Source of the DNA: Candidatus Vogelbacteria bacterium
GTDB lineage: Bacteria > Patescibacteria > Paceibacteria > UBA9973 > UBA12445
DNA: 13,209 nt
Direction of reading: 5' to 3'
Assembly (NCBI GenBank): GCA_016201425.1
Contig: JACQCW010000036.1
Span: 1-13,209, forward strand
Both the position numbers and the translations under genes were made by a program. The notes under the pieces were generated by a model. It worked only from the letters and a program-made list of their open reading frames with translations. It was not told where the DNA came from and did not search any database. This document shows, piece by piece, positions 1-7,600 of this stretch. Each line of letters begins with the position of its first letter. The stretch's first letter is position 1.

Positions 1-355
1 AGTCGAGTCCACACTCGCCGATACCCACAACCTTGGAGTCGAGAGCCAGCCCTTTATATTTATCAAAATCAAACTCTTCGCCTCGCGATACAAAACTCTG
101 TCCGCCCTCTCCAAGCTCCTTAGTATCATGATGTGATTTTGAGGTATGAATCGGGTGCAATCCTACAGTGGCATAAATTCCATCCGCGACCGTATGTGCT
201 AGATCAACAGCGTTTTTTGAAGTATCAAATTGCGTACCAACATTTATCATCCATGTTTCAGAGTCAAGGCTACGCTTCAACACCTCCTCACGGTCAGTAT
301 CAAAAGCAACAAACTGCAAATGGGAATGTATGTCTATAAATTTAGGCAATTTCAT
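1..355 (-). CDS. tatD: TatD-family metal-dependent hydrolase/DNase, partial (N-terminal 118 codons)
   Basis: The minus strand from the ATG at 355 reads open to the window edge. The translation starts MKLPKFIDIHSHL, with the TatD metal-binding HxH at residues 10-12. It continues with VGLHPIH at 64-70 (a conserved TatD strand with a histidine) and ends VVGIGECGLD at 109-118, the EXGLD motif whose Glu114 is a metal ligand. Family members are metal-dependent nucleases of the amidohydrolase-like TIM-barrel fold, usually about 250-270 aa, so roughly 60% of the gene lies outside to the left. The loop between residues 71 and 108 (rich in His, Gly, Glu and Asp) is longer than in typical TatD proteins. 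No Shine-Dalgarno precedes the ATG; a TAGCAT hexamer lies 9 nt upstream and may be a -10 box. A terminator separates the gene from the upstream kinase operon, so it is probably transcribed separately. The family call is secure; the exact biological substrate is not known. Confidence 0.9.
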   Translation of the reverse strand, partial: MKLPKFIDIHSHLQFVAFDTDREEVLKRSLDSETWMINVGTQFDTSKNAVDLAHTVADGIYATVGLHPIHTSKSHHDTKELGEGGQSFVSRGEEFDFDKYKGLALDSKVVGIGECGLD

Positions 356-382
356 ACGCAATCTATGCTATCAAAAAAAACA

Positions 383-415
383 AAATTAAAAAACCCCTGA
401 CTGATAAGTCAGGGG
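383..415 (-). terminator. Intrinsic terminator of the PP2C-kinase-vWA operon
   Basis: A perfect 9-bp inverted repeat, CCCCTGACT (394-402) and AGTCAGGGG (407-415), encloses a 4-nt loop. On the minus strand the stem is followed at once by TTTTTTAATTTTG. It lies 22 nt beyond the vWA stop codon at 438 and before the tatD start at 355, the right place to end the triad transcript. Confidence 0.87.
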
Positions 416-437
416 CAAAGTGACAAAACTCAAATCA

Positions 438-1295
438 TTAGAACAGCCGTCCGGGCTTCTTTTTAGGCTCCGTGCTCGCATTCGGGTCTGTCGTTAGCTG
501 TGTATCATTCTGTGCTGTGGTCACTGCCGGCTTCGCCAGAGTGGGCCCAACCGCAGAAGACACAGCGCCCGCGGCGATTGAGGCAACAGACTGACTAAAC
601 TGATTAATCGCATGCCTGATGACCGCAGGATCAGAACTCGGTGTCATGGCTGGGGTCTTGATCCCCATCTTAGTGAACAAATCCTTGTAAAGATCTTTTC
701 CATCTTCACCGTCTGCATAACGAATACCCATTCCTACAATATAATCTGTCGCCTGAATGTACTCGGCGAAATTACTTGGGACATAACTCTCCATGTTCGG
801 TGCCCCGTCAGTAATGATTAGAGCAGCAACAGTTGTAGGAATACCGGCATTTCTGTAGCTATTGGCAATTTCACGAACCTCTTTCATCAGCTTAATTGAT
901 AGAGTAATCAAGGGTGTACTTCCGTAGTAAGCTGAATAGGAATCGATAATCTGCGGAGTAAGCTTATCAATAAATCCCTTGAAGTAGACCTTCCCAAAAC
1001 CCCGCAAAACAAGATAGAAGTCGCTACCTTTTGCTCCCTTGAAGGCTTCGACCGCGGCCTCAAGACCCTTCTTTACGGCCGACTCAAGACCCTGCAACGA
1101 ACCGGAGTCGTCGATACCAAACCCGACGACGACCAATCTGTCTGCCTTTGGCATTACCAGGCCCGAGATGTCGGCTGTCGTCCCCTCAGACTTTGGATCA
1201 AGCTTAAACTTCAAATAGTTATCGAGATCTACATCAACATCATCCTGCTCAACCTCGTCAACTTCTCCAGAATTCAAGACTGTTGGATCTGCCAT
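438..1295 (-). CDS. vWA (MIDAS) domain protein of a TerY-P-like kinase/phosphatase triad
   Basis: This 285-aa cytoplasmic protein has no signal peptide or membrane segment. A von Willebrand factor A domain covers about residues 52-230. The full metal-ion-dependent adhesion site is present: DDSGS at 62-66 (DxSxS), Thr127 in GSTPL, and Asp163 in ITDGAPN. The fold resembles TerY. The N-terminal ~30 residues are strongly acidic (DEVEQDDVDVDLD). The C-terminal ~50 residues are low-complexity, rich in Ala, Thr and Pro, and end in KKKPGRLF. A consensus AGGAGGT at 1304-1310 sets the ATG at 1295. The gene follows the kinase after 18 nt and is the last in the operon before the terminator. In TerY-P triads the vWA protein is thought to be a partner or phosphorylation target of the kinase and phosphatase. 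That role is inferred here from context; the substrate and the signal are unknown. Confidence 0.85.
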   Translation of the reverse strand: MADPTVLNSGEVDEVEQDDVDVDLDNYLKFKLDPKSEGTTADISGLVMPKADRLVVVGFGIDDSGSLQGLESAVKKGLEAAVEAFKGAKGSDFYLVLRGFGKVYFKGFIDKLTPQIIDSYSAYYGSTPLITLSIKLMKEVREIANSYRNAGIPTTVAALIITDGAPNMESYVPSNFAEYIQATDYIVGMGIRYADGEDGKDLYKDLFTKMGIKTPAMTPSSDPAVIRHAINQFSQSVASIAAGAVSSAVGPTLAKPAVTTAQNDTQLTTDPNASTEPKKKPGRLF

Positions 1296-1303
1296 ATCCT
1301 AAC

Positions 1304-1310
1304 ACCTCCT
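1304..1310 (-). promoter_or_regulatory. Ribosome binding site of the vWA gene
   Basis: AGGAGGT on the minus strand, with the GGAGG core 9 nt before the ATG at 1295. It lies in the 18-nt gap after the kinase stop and fixes the vWA start. Confidence 0.85.
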
Positions 1311-1313
1311 ATA

Positions 1314-2270
1314 TTACTTACGACGTTTAAAACGTCGGGTTGTTTTACTTTGTACCAAGTCGTCAAACACTTTCACATCTGGAATAAATCGTTCGCCGCG
1401 GTAAAAGAAGCGAAAAAAGAGTTCGAGAACTGACCGCGGCACATCGCTAAGTGGTACTGCGTTCATCGGATACTTAACCCTTCGGTCAAACACAGTGGCC
1501 CGCTCGAGAAATCTCTGATACAAATCCATTTCCCCAAGCACCCCACCATACGGTCCGGTTGAAGTGATCAAACGCATGGCGATGACCATAAAAGAATACC
1601 AGTCAGTGAGCTCCGTATGGGGCGTCAATAGGACAAAAGATTTGGGCTGCTCAGATACTTTTTTCGTCTGTTTAGTTTGAGACTCATTAGACGTCGAAGA
1701 CTTGTCACCCACAACAAGTTCCGGAGCCACAAAATGTGGCATGAAATTACGACACAAATATTCACCAAACTGGCATGAATCGGTATCGACTATGTGTGCT
1801 TCATGATTACTGTCAACAATAATGTTGTTCTCGTTGAAATCTCCGATTACTACACCCTTCGTGTGAATCTCTGAAACTAGCTTATGCAAAGAGCAAAGTA
1901 TCTTAGCAATCTGCGCGTCGGTAAGCTTGCTATCTGTTTGAGCAAGCTTATCCATCCCAATACCTTTTACATAGGGCATTACGTAACCAAAAACTTCCTT
2001 TTTCTTGTTTACTAATGCGCCGGTTGGAACAACGAAACCTGCTGGCAAGCCCCTTGGAAATTTAAAGATCTTTTTTTGCATCTCCTCGATGCGCACCTCT
2101 GCCGCCTTTTGAAGCTCTTTGTTTCCCTTAAACTGCAAATCATCTGGCTGCATGAAGACTTTACCAACGACATCATCACGCATCTTGTAAATAACAGCTT
2201 CACCGCCACACCCAATCTCCTTGAAGCCGGTAGCCTGGTGCTTCCAATCATCCGCGACGATCCTCATCAT
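1314..2270 (-). CDS. Serine/threonine protein kinase of the TerY-P-like triad
   Basis: This 318-aa soluble eukaryotic-type protein kinase numbers from the ATG at 2270. It has a glycine-rich loop GCGGEAVIYK (20-29), a candidate ATP-anchoring Lys37 in VVGKVF, and a hinge-like VMPYVKG (97-103). The catalytic loop is IGDFNENNI with Asp144 and Asn149, an atypical replacement of HRDxxxxN. The magnesium motif IVDTDS (Asp162) stands in place of DFG, followed by VAPEL and a TDWYSF helix-F motif. GDxNxxN plus IDxDS is the form I associate with TerY-linked kinases. The tail is basic (TTRRFKRRK). The reading frame stays open back to 2402, but that extension only overlaps the PP2C acidic tail in another frame. 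GGAGG at 2276-2280 supports ATG 2270 or the adjacent ATG 2267. The gene starts 34 nt after the PP2C stop and is followed by the vWA gene. The substrate is unknown; the vWA protein is the likeliest partner. Confidence 0.87.
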   Translation of the reverse strand: MMRIVADDWKHQATGFKEIGCGGEAVIYKMRDDVVGKVFMQPDDLQFKGNKELQKAAEVRIEEMQKKIFKFPRGLPAGFVVPTGALVNKKKEVFGYVMPYVKGIGMDKLAQTDSKLTDAQIAKILCSLHKLVSEIHTKGVVIGDFNENNIIVDSNHEAHIVDTDSCQFGEYLCRNFMPHFVAPELVVGDKSSTSNESQTKQTKKVSEQPKSFVLLTPHTELTDWYSFMVIAMRLITSTGPYGGVLGEMDLYQRFLERATVFDRRVKYPMNAVPLSDVPRSVLELFFRFFYRGERFIPDVKVFDDLVQSKTTRRFKRRK

Positions 2271-2275
2271 GTCGG

Positions 2276-2282
2276 CCTCCCT
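2276..2282 (-). promoter_or_regulatory. Ribosome binding site that decides the kinase start
   Basis: AGGGAGG on the minus strand, 5 nt before ATG 2270 and 8 nt before ATG 2267. This places the start here and not at the upstream in-frame codon at 2402, which would overlap the phosphatase gene by about 100 nt and has no such site. Confidence 0.8.
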
Positions 2283-2304
2283 TTGTTTGCGACGAGACCG
2301 TAAA

Positions 2305-3615
2305 TCACGACTTCTCTTTGTCCTTGTTTTCGTTATCGTTTTTATCTTCGTCAACCTTGTCACCTTCGTCGCTAGTGGTTTTGTCACTGTCCGAACCTCC
2401 ACCTATGAAGGTGTCATAAAGAATACTCCGCCACGACTTAGATTTGGCTGATGGTGGCGTGTATCCCACAACCTGAACGCCCCCAGTACCCATAATCGGA
2501 TCGGTTGTCGCGATGATATTGAATTTGCTGCGTGATTCGTCTTCACGCTGCATACCGTTGACCCGACCATACATCTCAGCGACTTTCTGATTCATGGCTT
2601 TAAGTCTTTCAGCAAGCCGTTTTGACATTCCGAACTTTCCCGCATCGGTTGTAGCCACGGCGATCTTGGCCTTCAGTTTCTCTAGCTCTTTTCTGAACAC
2701 AATTCGTTCGCCCTTTCGCAAATGAGCACCAATCAAACTAGTTTTCTTACCCTCAAGTCGTTTCTCAAGCCTGTCGAGAATCTGCTTGAACTGCGCTAGT
2801 GGCTCACGGCTCTTTTCCAGTTCCGTCTGTGCCTCCTCAGTACGAATAACAACAAGTGTAACGTCATCACTACAGCGACTCAAAGATGTCAGCTTACCTG
2901 AAGCGTCGATCTTTTCTGTAGTAACAATATTCAACCACTGTCGCAAACCACCGGGCTGCCCCAAAAGAGGGTGCTGCAAGTTATCGTCATTGGCAAGATC
3001 TTTCAGACCATCCGTGCCAACGATGATGCCCTGCGTCTGCTTAGAAAGATCAATAATACCCAGCTCATTAAATGTGAGCCAGCTCTTTAGATCTTCAGCA
3101 TGATAAGCACTTGAGTCAAGAAGTAGATAACCGATGTATGGCGGCGAATTAGGAATTGGTGGATCAGCGTAGTATACATCTTCGTCATTAATAACAACAC
3201 AATCCCCAAAAGAAGCGACCGACACGAGCTTCCCAAATGTAATCGCAACAGTAGCGGTAAACAGAAAGCGTTCCCGCACAGCCTGTTCGAAAGCCTCGTG
3301 TGAGTCGTTCTCGGTGAAACTGGACTTAATTATTCCACGTAAAGTGTTGGTAACCTCTTTGGTTACGATACTCCATCCGAAGCTATCAAGGGATTTATTC
3401 CTCTCTAGTTTTTTCAAAACGGCCGTGGCAATAACGTTCGCACCGATATCTGCACCGACACCGGAGTACGGCATAGATCCGCAACCATCGCAAAGAACAA
3501 TCACTTGTCCTCCTCCATGCTGACGGATAACTATGGCATCCTGATTATTAATTTTCCCCGGCTGACCAATGTTGGTATGTGTAGACCCTGGAGCAGTAGC
3601 TGAAAAAATAAGCAT
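2305..3615 (-). CDS. PP2C-family protein phosphatase with long C-terminal extension
   Basis: This 436-aa protein has an N-terminal PP2C/PPM serine/threonine phosphatase domain at about residues 1-257. The metal-binding signature residues are present: NNQD (23-26), CDGCGS (42-47), FGDC (136-139), GTDGL (200-204) and CSDD (248-251). The compact form with CDGCGS followed by PYSGVGA matches phosphatases found beside TerY-like proteins. After the domain comes a charged, probably helical or coiled-coil stretch (about 260-350). A poorly ordered region follows, ending in a strongly acidic Asp/Lys/Glu/Asn tail (about 400-436). There is no signal peptide or membrane segment. An AGGAGGT at 3621-3627 supports the ATG at 3615 over an in-frame TTG one codon upstream. 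It is the first gene of the triad and should reverse phosphorylation by the kinase encoded next to it (inference). The stop is TGA. Confidence 0.9.
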   Translation of the reverse strand: MLIFSATAPGSTHTNIGQPGKINNQDAIVIRQHGGGQVIVLCDGCGSMPYSGVGADIGANVIATAVLKKLERNKSLDSFGWSIVTKEVTNTLRGIIKSSFTENDSHEAFEQAVRERFLFTATVAITFGKLVSVASFGDCVVINDEDVYYADPPIPNSPPYIGYLLLDSSAYHAEDLKSWLTFNELGIIDLSKQTQGIIVGTDGLKDLANDDNLQHPLLGQPGGLRQWLNIVTTEKIDASGKLTSLSRCSDDVTLVVIRTEEAQTELEKSREPLAQFKQILDRLEKRLEGKKTSLIGAHLRKGERIVFRKELEKLKAKIAVATTDAGKFGMSKRLAERLKAMNQKVAEMYGRVNGMQREDESRSKFNIIATTDPIMGTGGVQVVGYTPPSAKSKSWRSILYDTFIGGGSDSDKTTSDEGDKVDEDKNDNENKDKEKS

Positions 3616-3620
3616 CAAAC

Positions 3621-3627
3621 ACCTCCT
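3621..3627 (-). promoter_or_regulatory. Ribosome binding site of the PP2C gene
   Basis: AGGAGGT on the minus strand, with the GGAGG core 6 nt before the ATG at 3615. It rejects the TTG at 3618, which would leave too little space. Confidence 0.85.
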
Positions 3628-3647
3628 GTTTGACCAATTTACTCAAT

Positions 3648-3666
3648 ATTTTATTGAAATTTTCAA
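3648..3666 (-). promoter_or_regulatory. Candidate promoter -10 with adjacent palindrome upstream of the PP2C operon
   Basis: On the minus strand a TAAAAT hexamer (3648-3653) lies about 32 nt before the PP2C ATG. It directly abuts a 13-bp palindrome, TTGAAA-T-TTTCAA (3654-3666), which could be an operator. No convincing -35 lies 17 nt further upstream (AAAGAG). An alternative weak promoter starts with TTGTCA at 3716-3721. The rest of the 135-nt gap between metG and PP2C is AT-rich with no other clear element. Confidence 0.3.
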
Positions 3667-3750
3667 AGTACTCTTTTCCGCCCCCAAACTAACATAAACA
3701 CAATCAACAAACAATTGACAATCACGCAAGTATGTTTATATATATTTAAA

Positions 3751-5184
3751 CTAATCTAATCTTAAAAATAGAGGCGCTGGCATTTTATTCGCCTTAATTG
3801 CAACAAGAATTTTATCGGATGTTTCTGGCATGAATGGTGCGAGCGCCTTTGCGATTTCAATCAATTCAATTAGTAATCTACTCACAATCTCTCTGGCCTT
3901 TTCAGGATCAGTCTTAAATAGAGAGAAAGGCTTTTCGTTCTGGATTTTTGAATCAACGTTTGCAATCCTCTCCCAGATAAGATCCATCGCCATTTTAAAC
4001 TCATACTGATTCACCAATTCAGCAACCCTATTTCTCCAATCAACCGAAAGTTTCAAACGATCTGGACCAACTACCTGAACTCCGTAACTCTCCGACATCT
4101 TCAAGAGTCTACTGGTGAGATTTCCCAAGCCATTGGCCAAGCCACTATTATAAGATTCCCTAAATCTTTCTATCGTAAAATCCCCATCCTCAAACGGCGT
4201 TATCTCTCTAAGTAAAAAATACCGTAAAGCATCAGTACCATATTTTTCAACCATATCAAATGGATTTATTACATTACCTAAACTCTTACTCATCTTCTGA
4301 CCACCAGATGTTATGAAACCGTGATAAAAAATAGTGTCAGTTGCCCTTACATCGGCAGATTTAAGCATTGCTTGCCAAATGAGTGATTGAAATCTGACCT
4401 GATCTTTGCCAGCAACTTGAATAGTTTTACCCTCAAGCCAAAACTTCTTAAAGGCTCCAAATTGATCCGGCCAACCAAGTGTTGATATGTAATTAGTTAA
4501 CGCATCAAACCAAACGTACATAACCTGTGAGTCATCTCCCGGAACGGGGATACCCCATGATAACCTCTCCCTTTCGCGCGATATGCTAAAATCTTCCAGA
4601 CCGTTCCTAACAAAGTTAACTGCCTCCTGCCTGCGCCAATCTGGTACTATTGAATCTGGTCTTGCAAGATAGTCTAAAAGATACTTTTCGTAATTCTTAA
4701 ATTTGAAAAAATAATTTTTTTCTTTGAGAAACTTTGGCTCTTTGCCATGATCAGGACACTTACCATTTATAAGCTCCTTTTCCGTAACAAAGGCTTCATG
4801 TCCAACACAGTACAGCCCTTCATATTCTTTTTCATAAATATCACCCTTGGCCATACATCGACTCCACATCTCATTCGCCGCAACAATATGCTTTGGGTCA
4901 GTCGTACGAGTAAAAGTAGGGTTATCAAGATTTAGTACCACCGTAAGTTTCCTAAATTCCGAAGCGTAATGATCAACATATTCTTGGACATTTTTACCAG
5001 ATCTTTGAGCGGCTTCAAAAATCTTTTGCCCATGTTCATCCGTACCAGTATTAAAAAATACCTCATCACCTGAACTACGATAAGATCTAGCAATAACGTC
5101 AGTCTGAATTATCTCTAATGCAAAACCGATGTGCGGATCGGCATTAACATATGGTAATGTGGTTGTTAAATAGACTTTAGACAT
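3751..5184 (-). CDS. metG: Methionyl-tRNA synthetase
   Basis: This 477-aa class I synthetase charges tRNA-Met with methionine in the cytoplasm. The ATP signature appears as PHIGF (17-21), with Phe replacing the last His of HIGH. The KMSKS loop is intact at 297-301 in GGQKMSKSLGN. A connective-peptide zinc knuckle is visible as C126-x2-H129 and C143-x2-H146. The alpha-helical anticodon-binding domain covers about 345-477. The protein stops there, so the C-terminal OB-fold tRNA-binding domain found in many bacterial MetRS is absent. The gene follows the AI-2E-family gene after 9 nt on the same strand and is likely cotranscribed with it. No good Shine-Dalgarno precedes the ATG (only GAGAGAG about 14 nt away). 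Confidence 0.96.
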   Translation of the reverse strand: MSKVYLTTTLPYVNADPHIGFALEIIQTDVIARSYRSSGDEVFFNTGTDEHGQKIFEAAQRSGKNVQEYVDHYASEFRKLTVVLNLDNPTFTRTTDPKHIVAANEMWSRCMAKGDIYEKEYEGLYCVGHEAFVTEKELINGKCPDHGKEPKFLKEKNYFFKFKNYEKYLLDYLARPDSIVPDWRRQEAVNFVRNGLEDFSISRERERLSWGIPVPGDDSQVMYVWFDALTNYISTLGWPDQFGAFKKFWLEGKTIQVAGKDQVRFQSLIWQAMLKSADVRATDTIFYHGFITSGGQKMSKSLGNVINPFDMVEKYGTDALRYFLLREITPFEDGDFTIERFRESYNSGLANGLGNLTSRLLKMSESYGVQVVGPDRLKLSVDWRNRVAELVNQYEFKMAMDLIWERIANVDSKIQNEKPFSLFKTDPEKAREIVSRLLIELIEIAKALAPFMPETSDKILVAIKANKMPAPLFLRLD

Positions 5185-5193
5185 TTTTATACT

Positions 5194-6279
5194 TTAGACT
5201 CTCTCTTTTTCGCTAAACAACCTTTTTCTTTGTTCAATATCGCTGACGAGCTCCATCAAAACGGCAGACCCGGGCACTGCAAGTATTGCTCCCCAAAATC
5301 CCGCAATCTCAAGCCCAATAATTATTCCAATCACGACCAAGAGAGGCGGAACTCCTATTATTTTTCTTACAACCAGCGGATAGATTAAGTGATTTTCGAA
5401 CTGCTGAATGATAACGTAGAATCCAAAGGCCATCAAGCCCAAGGTTGGACTTTGGGTAAAAGCCACAGTAATACCAGGAGCCGCGGCTAGAATTGGTCCG
5501 AATACTGGGATAATCTCAAAAAGGCTTGCGGATATTGCCAGGGCAAGTGCATAGTGAACTCCCAAAATAGAAAGACCTAAATATACAAAAACGCCGATTA
5601 AAAGTCCGAGGAGGACCTGACCTTGCATCCAATAGCCAATCTTTCTCTGGGACCTATTCCAAAGATCAATAATATATTTCTCATACTTAACATTGGTAAC
5701 AATCCTTAAAAAGTTTTCGATCCCTCTCTCTTGTACAGATAAGTAAAAAGAAATAACTATAATTAGTAGGAAGCTAGACATTCCACCAAAAAAATATTGA
5801 GCTGTGGCAAAAACTCCATTTGCTGCATTTTGAGAAATTCCTGTTACTAAAGGGACCAAACTATCCAATGACAAGCTGTTGGCCAACGTATTCTTAAAGT
5901 TATCCAAAAGTAAGGCCGGGCCAGACGACATGTAATTATCAAAATTAATGACCTTAATATACTGAGGTACTGTATTAATCAGTTTAAAGAAATCATCAAA
6001 TACTAAAGGGAAGAACCACCCGATCATTCCGGCCAAAAGTAAAAAGGCAACCAAATATATAATAATAACCGCAGGAACTCGTGGCAACTTATATTTCATC
6101 AGCCAAACGGTCATAGGTTCGATAGCTGAAGCAATTACTACGGAAGTTAGGATAATGAGAACCAAATTACTTAGATAATAAATAACCCAAAATAACAAAA
6201 GAATGAGGATAGTTTTAACTATGGTCCCGGTAGTTATTTCGATAGTTGTATTGCTAGAGTCAGATTTCATTAGCACCAT
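5194..6279 (-). CDS. AI-2E family transporter (UPF0118/PerM-like membrane protein)
   Basis: This hydrophobic polytopic inner-membrane protein is about 361 aa from the ATG at 6279. The layout is typical of the family: an N-terminal pair of membrane helices (about residues 20-65), another helix (about 75-100), a soluble central section (about 105-220), and a C-terminal bundle of several helices. The conserved family segment FEIIPVFGPILAAAPG is present, and IGLEIAGFWGAILAVPGSA lies near the C terminus. Family members have been linked to autoinducer-2 export or to Na+/H+ exchange, so the substrate cannot be assigned. The frame is open back to 6333, but that start would overlap the upstream M16 peptidase gene. 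ATG 6279 begins 4 nt after the peptidase stop, and ATG 6270 is also possible. Neither has a clear Shine-Dalgarno. Translational coupling with the peptidase gene and cotranscription with metG are likely. Confidence 0.88.
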   Translation of the reverse strand: MVLMKSDSSNTTIEITTGTIVKTILILLLFWVIYYLSNLVLIILTSVVIASAIEPMTVWLMKYKLPRVPAVIIIYLVAFLLLAGMIGWFFPLVFDDFFKLINTVPQYIKVINFDNYMSSGPALLLDNFKNTLANSLSLDSLVPLVTGISQNAANGVFATAQYFFGGMSSFLLIIVISFYLSVQERGIENFLRIVTNVKYEKYIIDLWNRSQRKIGYWMQGQVLLGLLIGVFVYLGLSILGVHYALALAISASLFEIIPVFGPILAAAPGITVAFTQSPTLGLMAFGFYVIIQQFENHLIYPLVVRKIIGVPPLLVVIGIIIGLEIAGFWGAILAVPGSAVLMELVSDIEQRKRLFSEKERV

Positions 6280-6283
6280 TCTA

Positions 6284-7552
6284 CTATATATGTAGAATTT
6301 TGGCAAAATGTTCAGAACTCTCAAAAGGCCCAATGAGTGCCAAATTTATATTGTTATCACGAAAGATGATTTTTGCCTCTCGCATCAGATCCTTTGCCTT
6401 AACGGCTCGCAACTTTTTTGCCAACTCGACAGGGCCGTCGATGTTCTTTTTCAAAACCTCTTGGCCACCAAAATAGTTTGCTATTGCGTCGGATGTTTCG
6501 AGTGCTAAGACAACTCCGCCGATGGCAGAGTCCTTAAACATTTGGAGTTCCTTGGCTGGTACTTCAATACTCTTTAATTTCTTCAACTCATCAATCGTGG
6601 CACTAATCACATCATAGACTCGGCTATTATCAACACCGATAGCTATCGCCATATAGCCATGATCTGTATACGTATCATTGTAAGCACGAACATAGTATGC
6701 CGCTCCCATCTCCTCTCGGATCCTCTGGAATAGGCGCGAACTCATTCCGCCGCCAAGCACCTGTGCCAATAGATCTAACGAATAATTTCTTTTGTCATAA
6801 GTATTACAAGTGCGAAAGGCCATCACCAGATGTGTCTGGTCCGACTTTTTGTGGCGGATCATAACGGCCGGCTTTGTTTGCGTATCTATAGTTTTGATTT
6901 TACCAAACTTTTTCCCATGGACTACAGCTTTAAACTCAGATTCAATCTTTTTAACAATATTTCTCTCATCGAATTTACCGGCAACAACGACGGTGGTTGC
7001 GGATGCCACATAATGCTCCCCGCGATACTTCAGGAAATCCTGCCTATTTAAAATTTTGATCGTTTCCTTGTCACCTGCGATACTCCACCCTGCCGGCTGA
7101 TCTCCGTACAAAAGTTCCGTTATCAAGTCTTGAACCTTTCTCTGCGGAAGATCTTCGTACATGTTTATCTCCTCAATGACAACGCCCTTCTCTTTCTCAA
7201 TTTCCTTTTCATTGAACAGCGGGTTCTGATAAAGATCAGCAACAATTCCGAGCGCCTTATCGAAGTGCCGTGCCTCAACTTTGGCGTAGTATCCCGTGTA
7301 TTCATGGCCAGTAAATGCATTGTACTGGGCACCCAGCGAATCCAACTCTCCACTTATGTCGATCGCACGTGGTCTGTTTGTCGTTCCCTTAAAACACATG
7401 TGCTCAAGAAAATGCGATAGACCATTAATCTTTTTGGTCTCATACTTCGATCCAGCCTCAACAAGCACCAAAATAGTGGCGGCCAAACTATCCTTATTAG
7501 GGACAGATATTATCCTCAAACCATTCTTTAAAACTTTTTTCTTAAATTTCAT
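6284..7552 (-). CDS. M16 family zinc metallopeptidase (pitrilysin/processing-peptidase type)
   Basis: This 422-aa protein has the inverted zinc motif HFLEH at residues 47-51, with His47 and His51 as ligands and Glu50 as the general base. The third ligand is expected 77 residues later, at Glu128 in VVIEEINMYED. The N-terminal catalytic half covers about 1-210. The C-terminal inactive half (about 220-420) contains the usual LGGGMSSRLFQRIREE region that helps form the substrate chamber. No signal peptide is seen, so it is probably cytoplasmic, degrading peptides. The length fits the short single-chain class related to mitochondrial processing peptidase beta and the Bacillus YmxG type. It is the first gene of a minus-strand run with the AI-2E-family gene and metG. 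No Shine-Dalgarno is visible; TATGAT lies about 11 nt before the ATG, which would give a very short leader. Confidence 0.95.
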   Translation of the reverse strand: MKFKKKVLKNGLRIISVPNKDSLAATILVLVEAGSKYETKKINGLSHFLEHMCFKGTTNRPRAIDISGELDSLGAQYNAFTGHEYTGYYAKVEARHFDKALGIVADLYQNPLFNEKEIEKEKGVVIEEINMYEDLPQRKVQDLITELLYGDQPAGWSIAGDKETIKILNRQDFLKYRGEHYVASATTVVVAGKFDERNIVKKIESEFKAVVHGKKFGKIKTIDTQTKPAVMIRHKKSDQTHLVMAFRTCNTYDKRNYSLDLLAQVLGGGMSSRLFQRIREEMGAAYYVRAYNDTYTDHGYMAIAIGVDNSRVYDVISATIDELKKLKSIEVPAKELQMFKDSAIGGVVLALETSDAIANYFGGQEVLKKNIDGPVELAKKLRAVKAKDLMREAKIIFRDNNINLALIGPFESSEHFAKILHI

Positions 7553-7576
7553 CAGACTATGTTATCATAATAGATA

Positions 7577-7582
7577 TATAAT
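7577..7582 (+). promoter_or_regulatory. Candidate -10 box for the small plus-strand ORF
   Basis: A perfect TATAAT ends 18 nt before the ATG at 7601, implying a leader of roughly 12 nt. No good -35 is visible at the expected distance, and the region is AT-rich, so chance occurrence is possible. Confidence 0.35.
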
Positions 7583-7600
7583 TTACAATTACGAAAACCC

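Noticed and set aside
133..339. Plus-strand 68-aa ORF
   Set aside because: It lies fully antisense to the TatD gene, whose motifs are clear; a shadow frame.
2271..2402. Upstream extension of the kinase by 44 Lys/Arg/Thr-rich residues
   Set aside because: It is the other-frame reading of the acidic PP2C tail; a good ribosome binding site sits just before 2270.
2221..2451. Hydrophobic plus-strand ORF resembling a membrane helix
   Set aside because: Antisense to the PP2C/kinase junction; the hydrophobic run is the complement of the Asp/Lys-rich tail.
3715..3737. Plus-strand TTGACA followed by TATATA as a promoter
   Set aside because: It has no plus-strand gene downstream; probably chance in an AT-rich gap.
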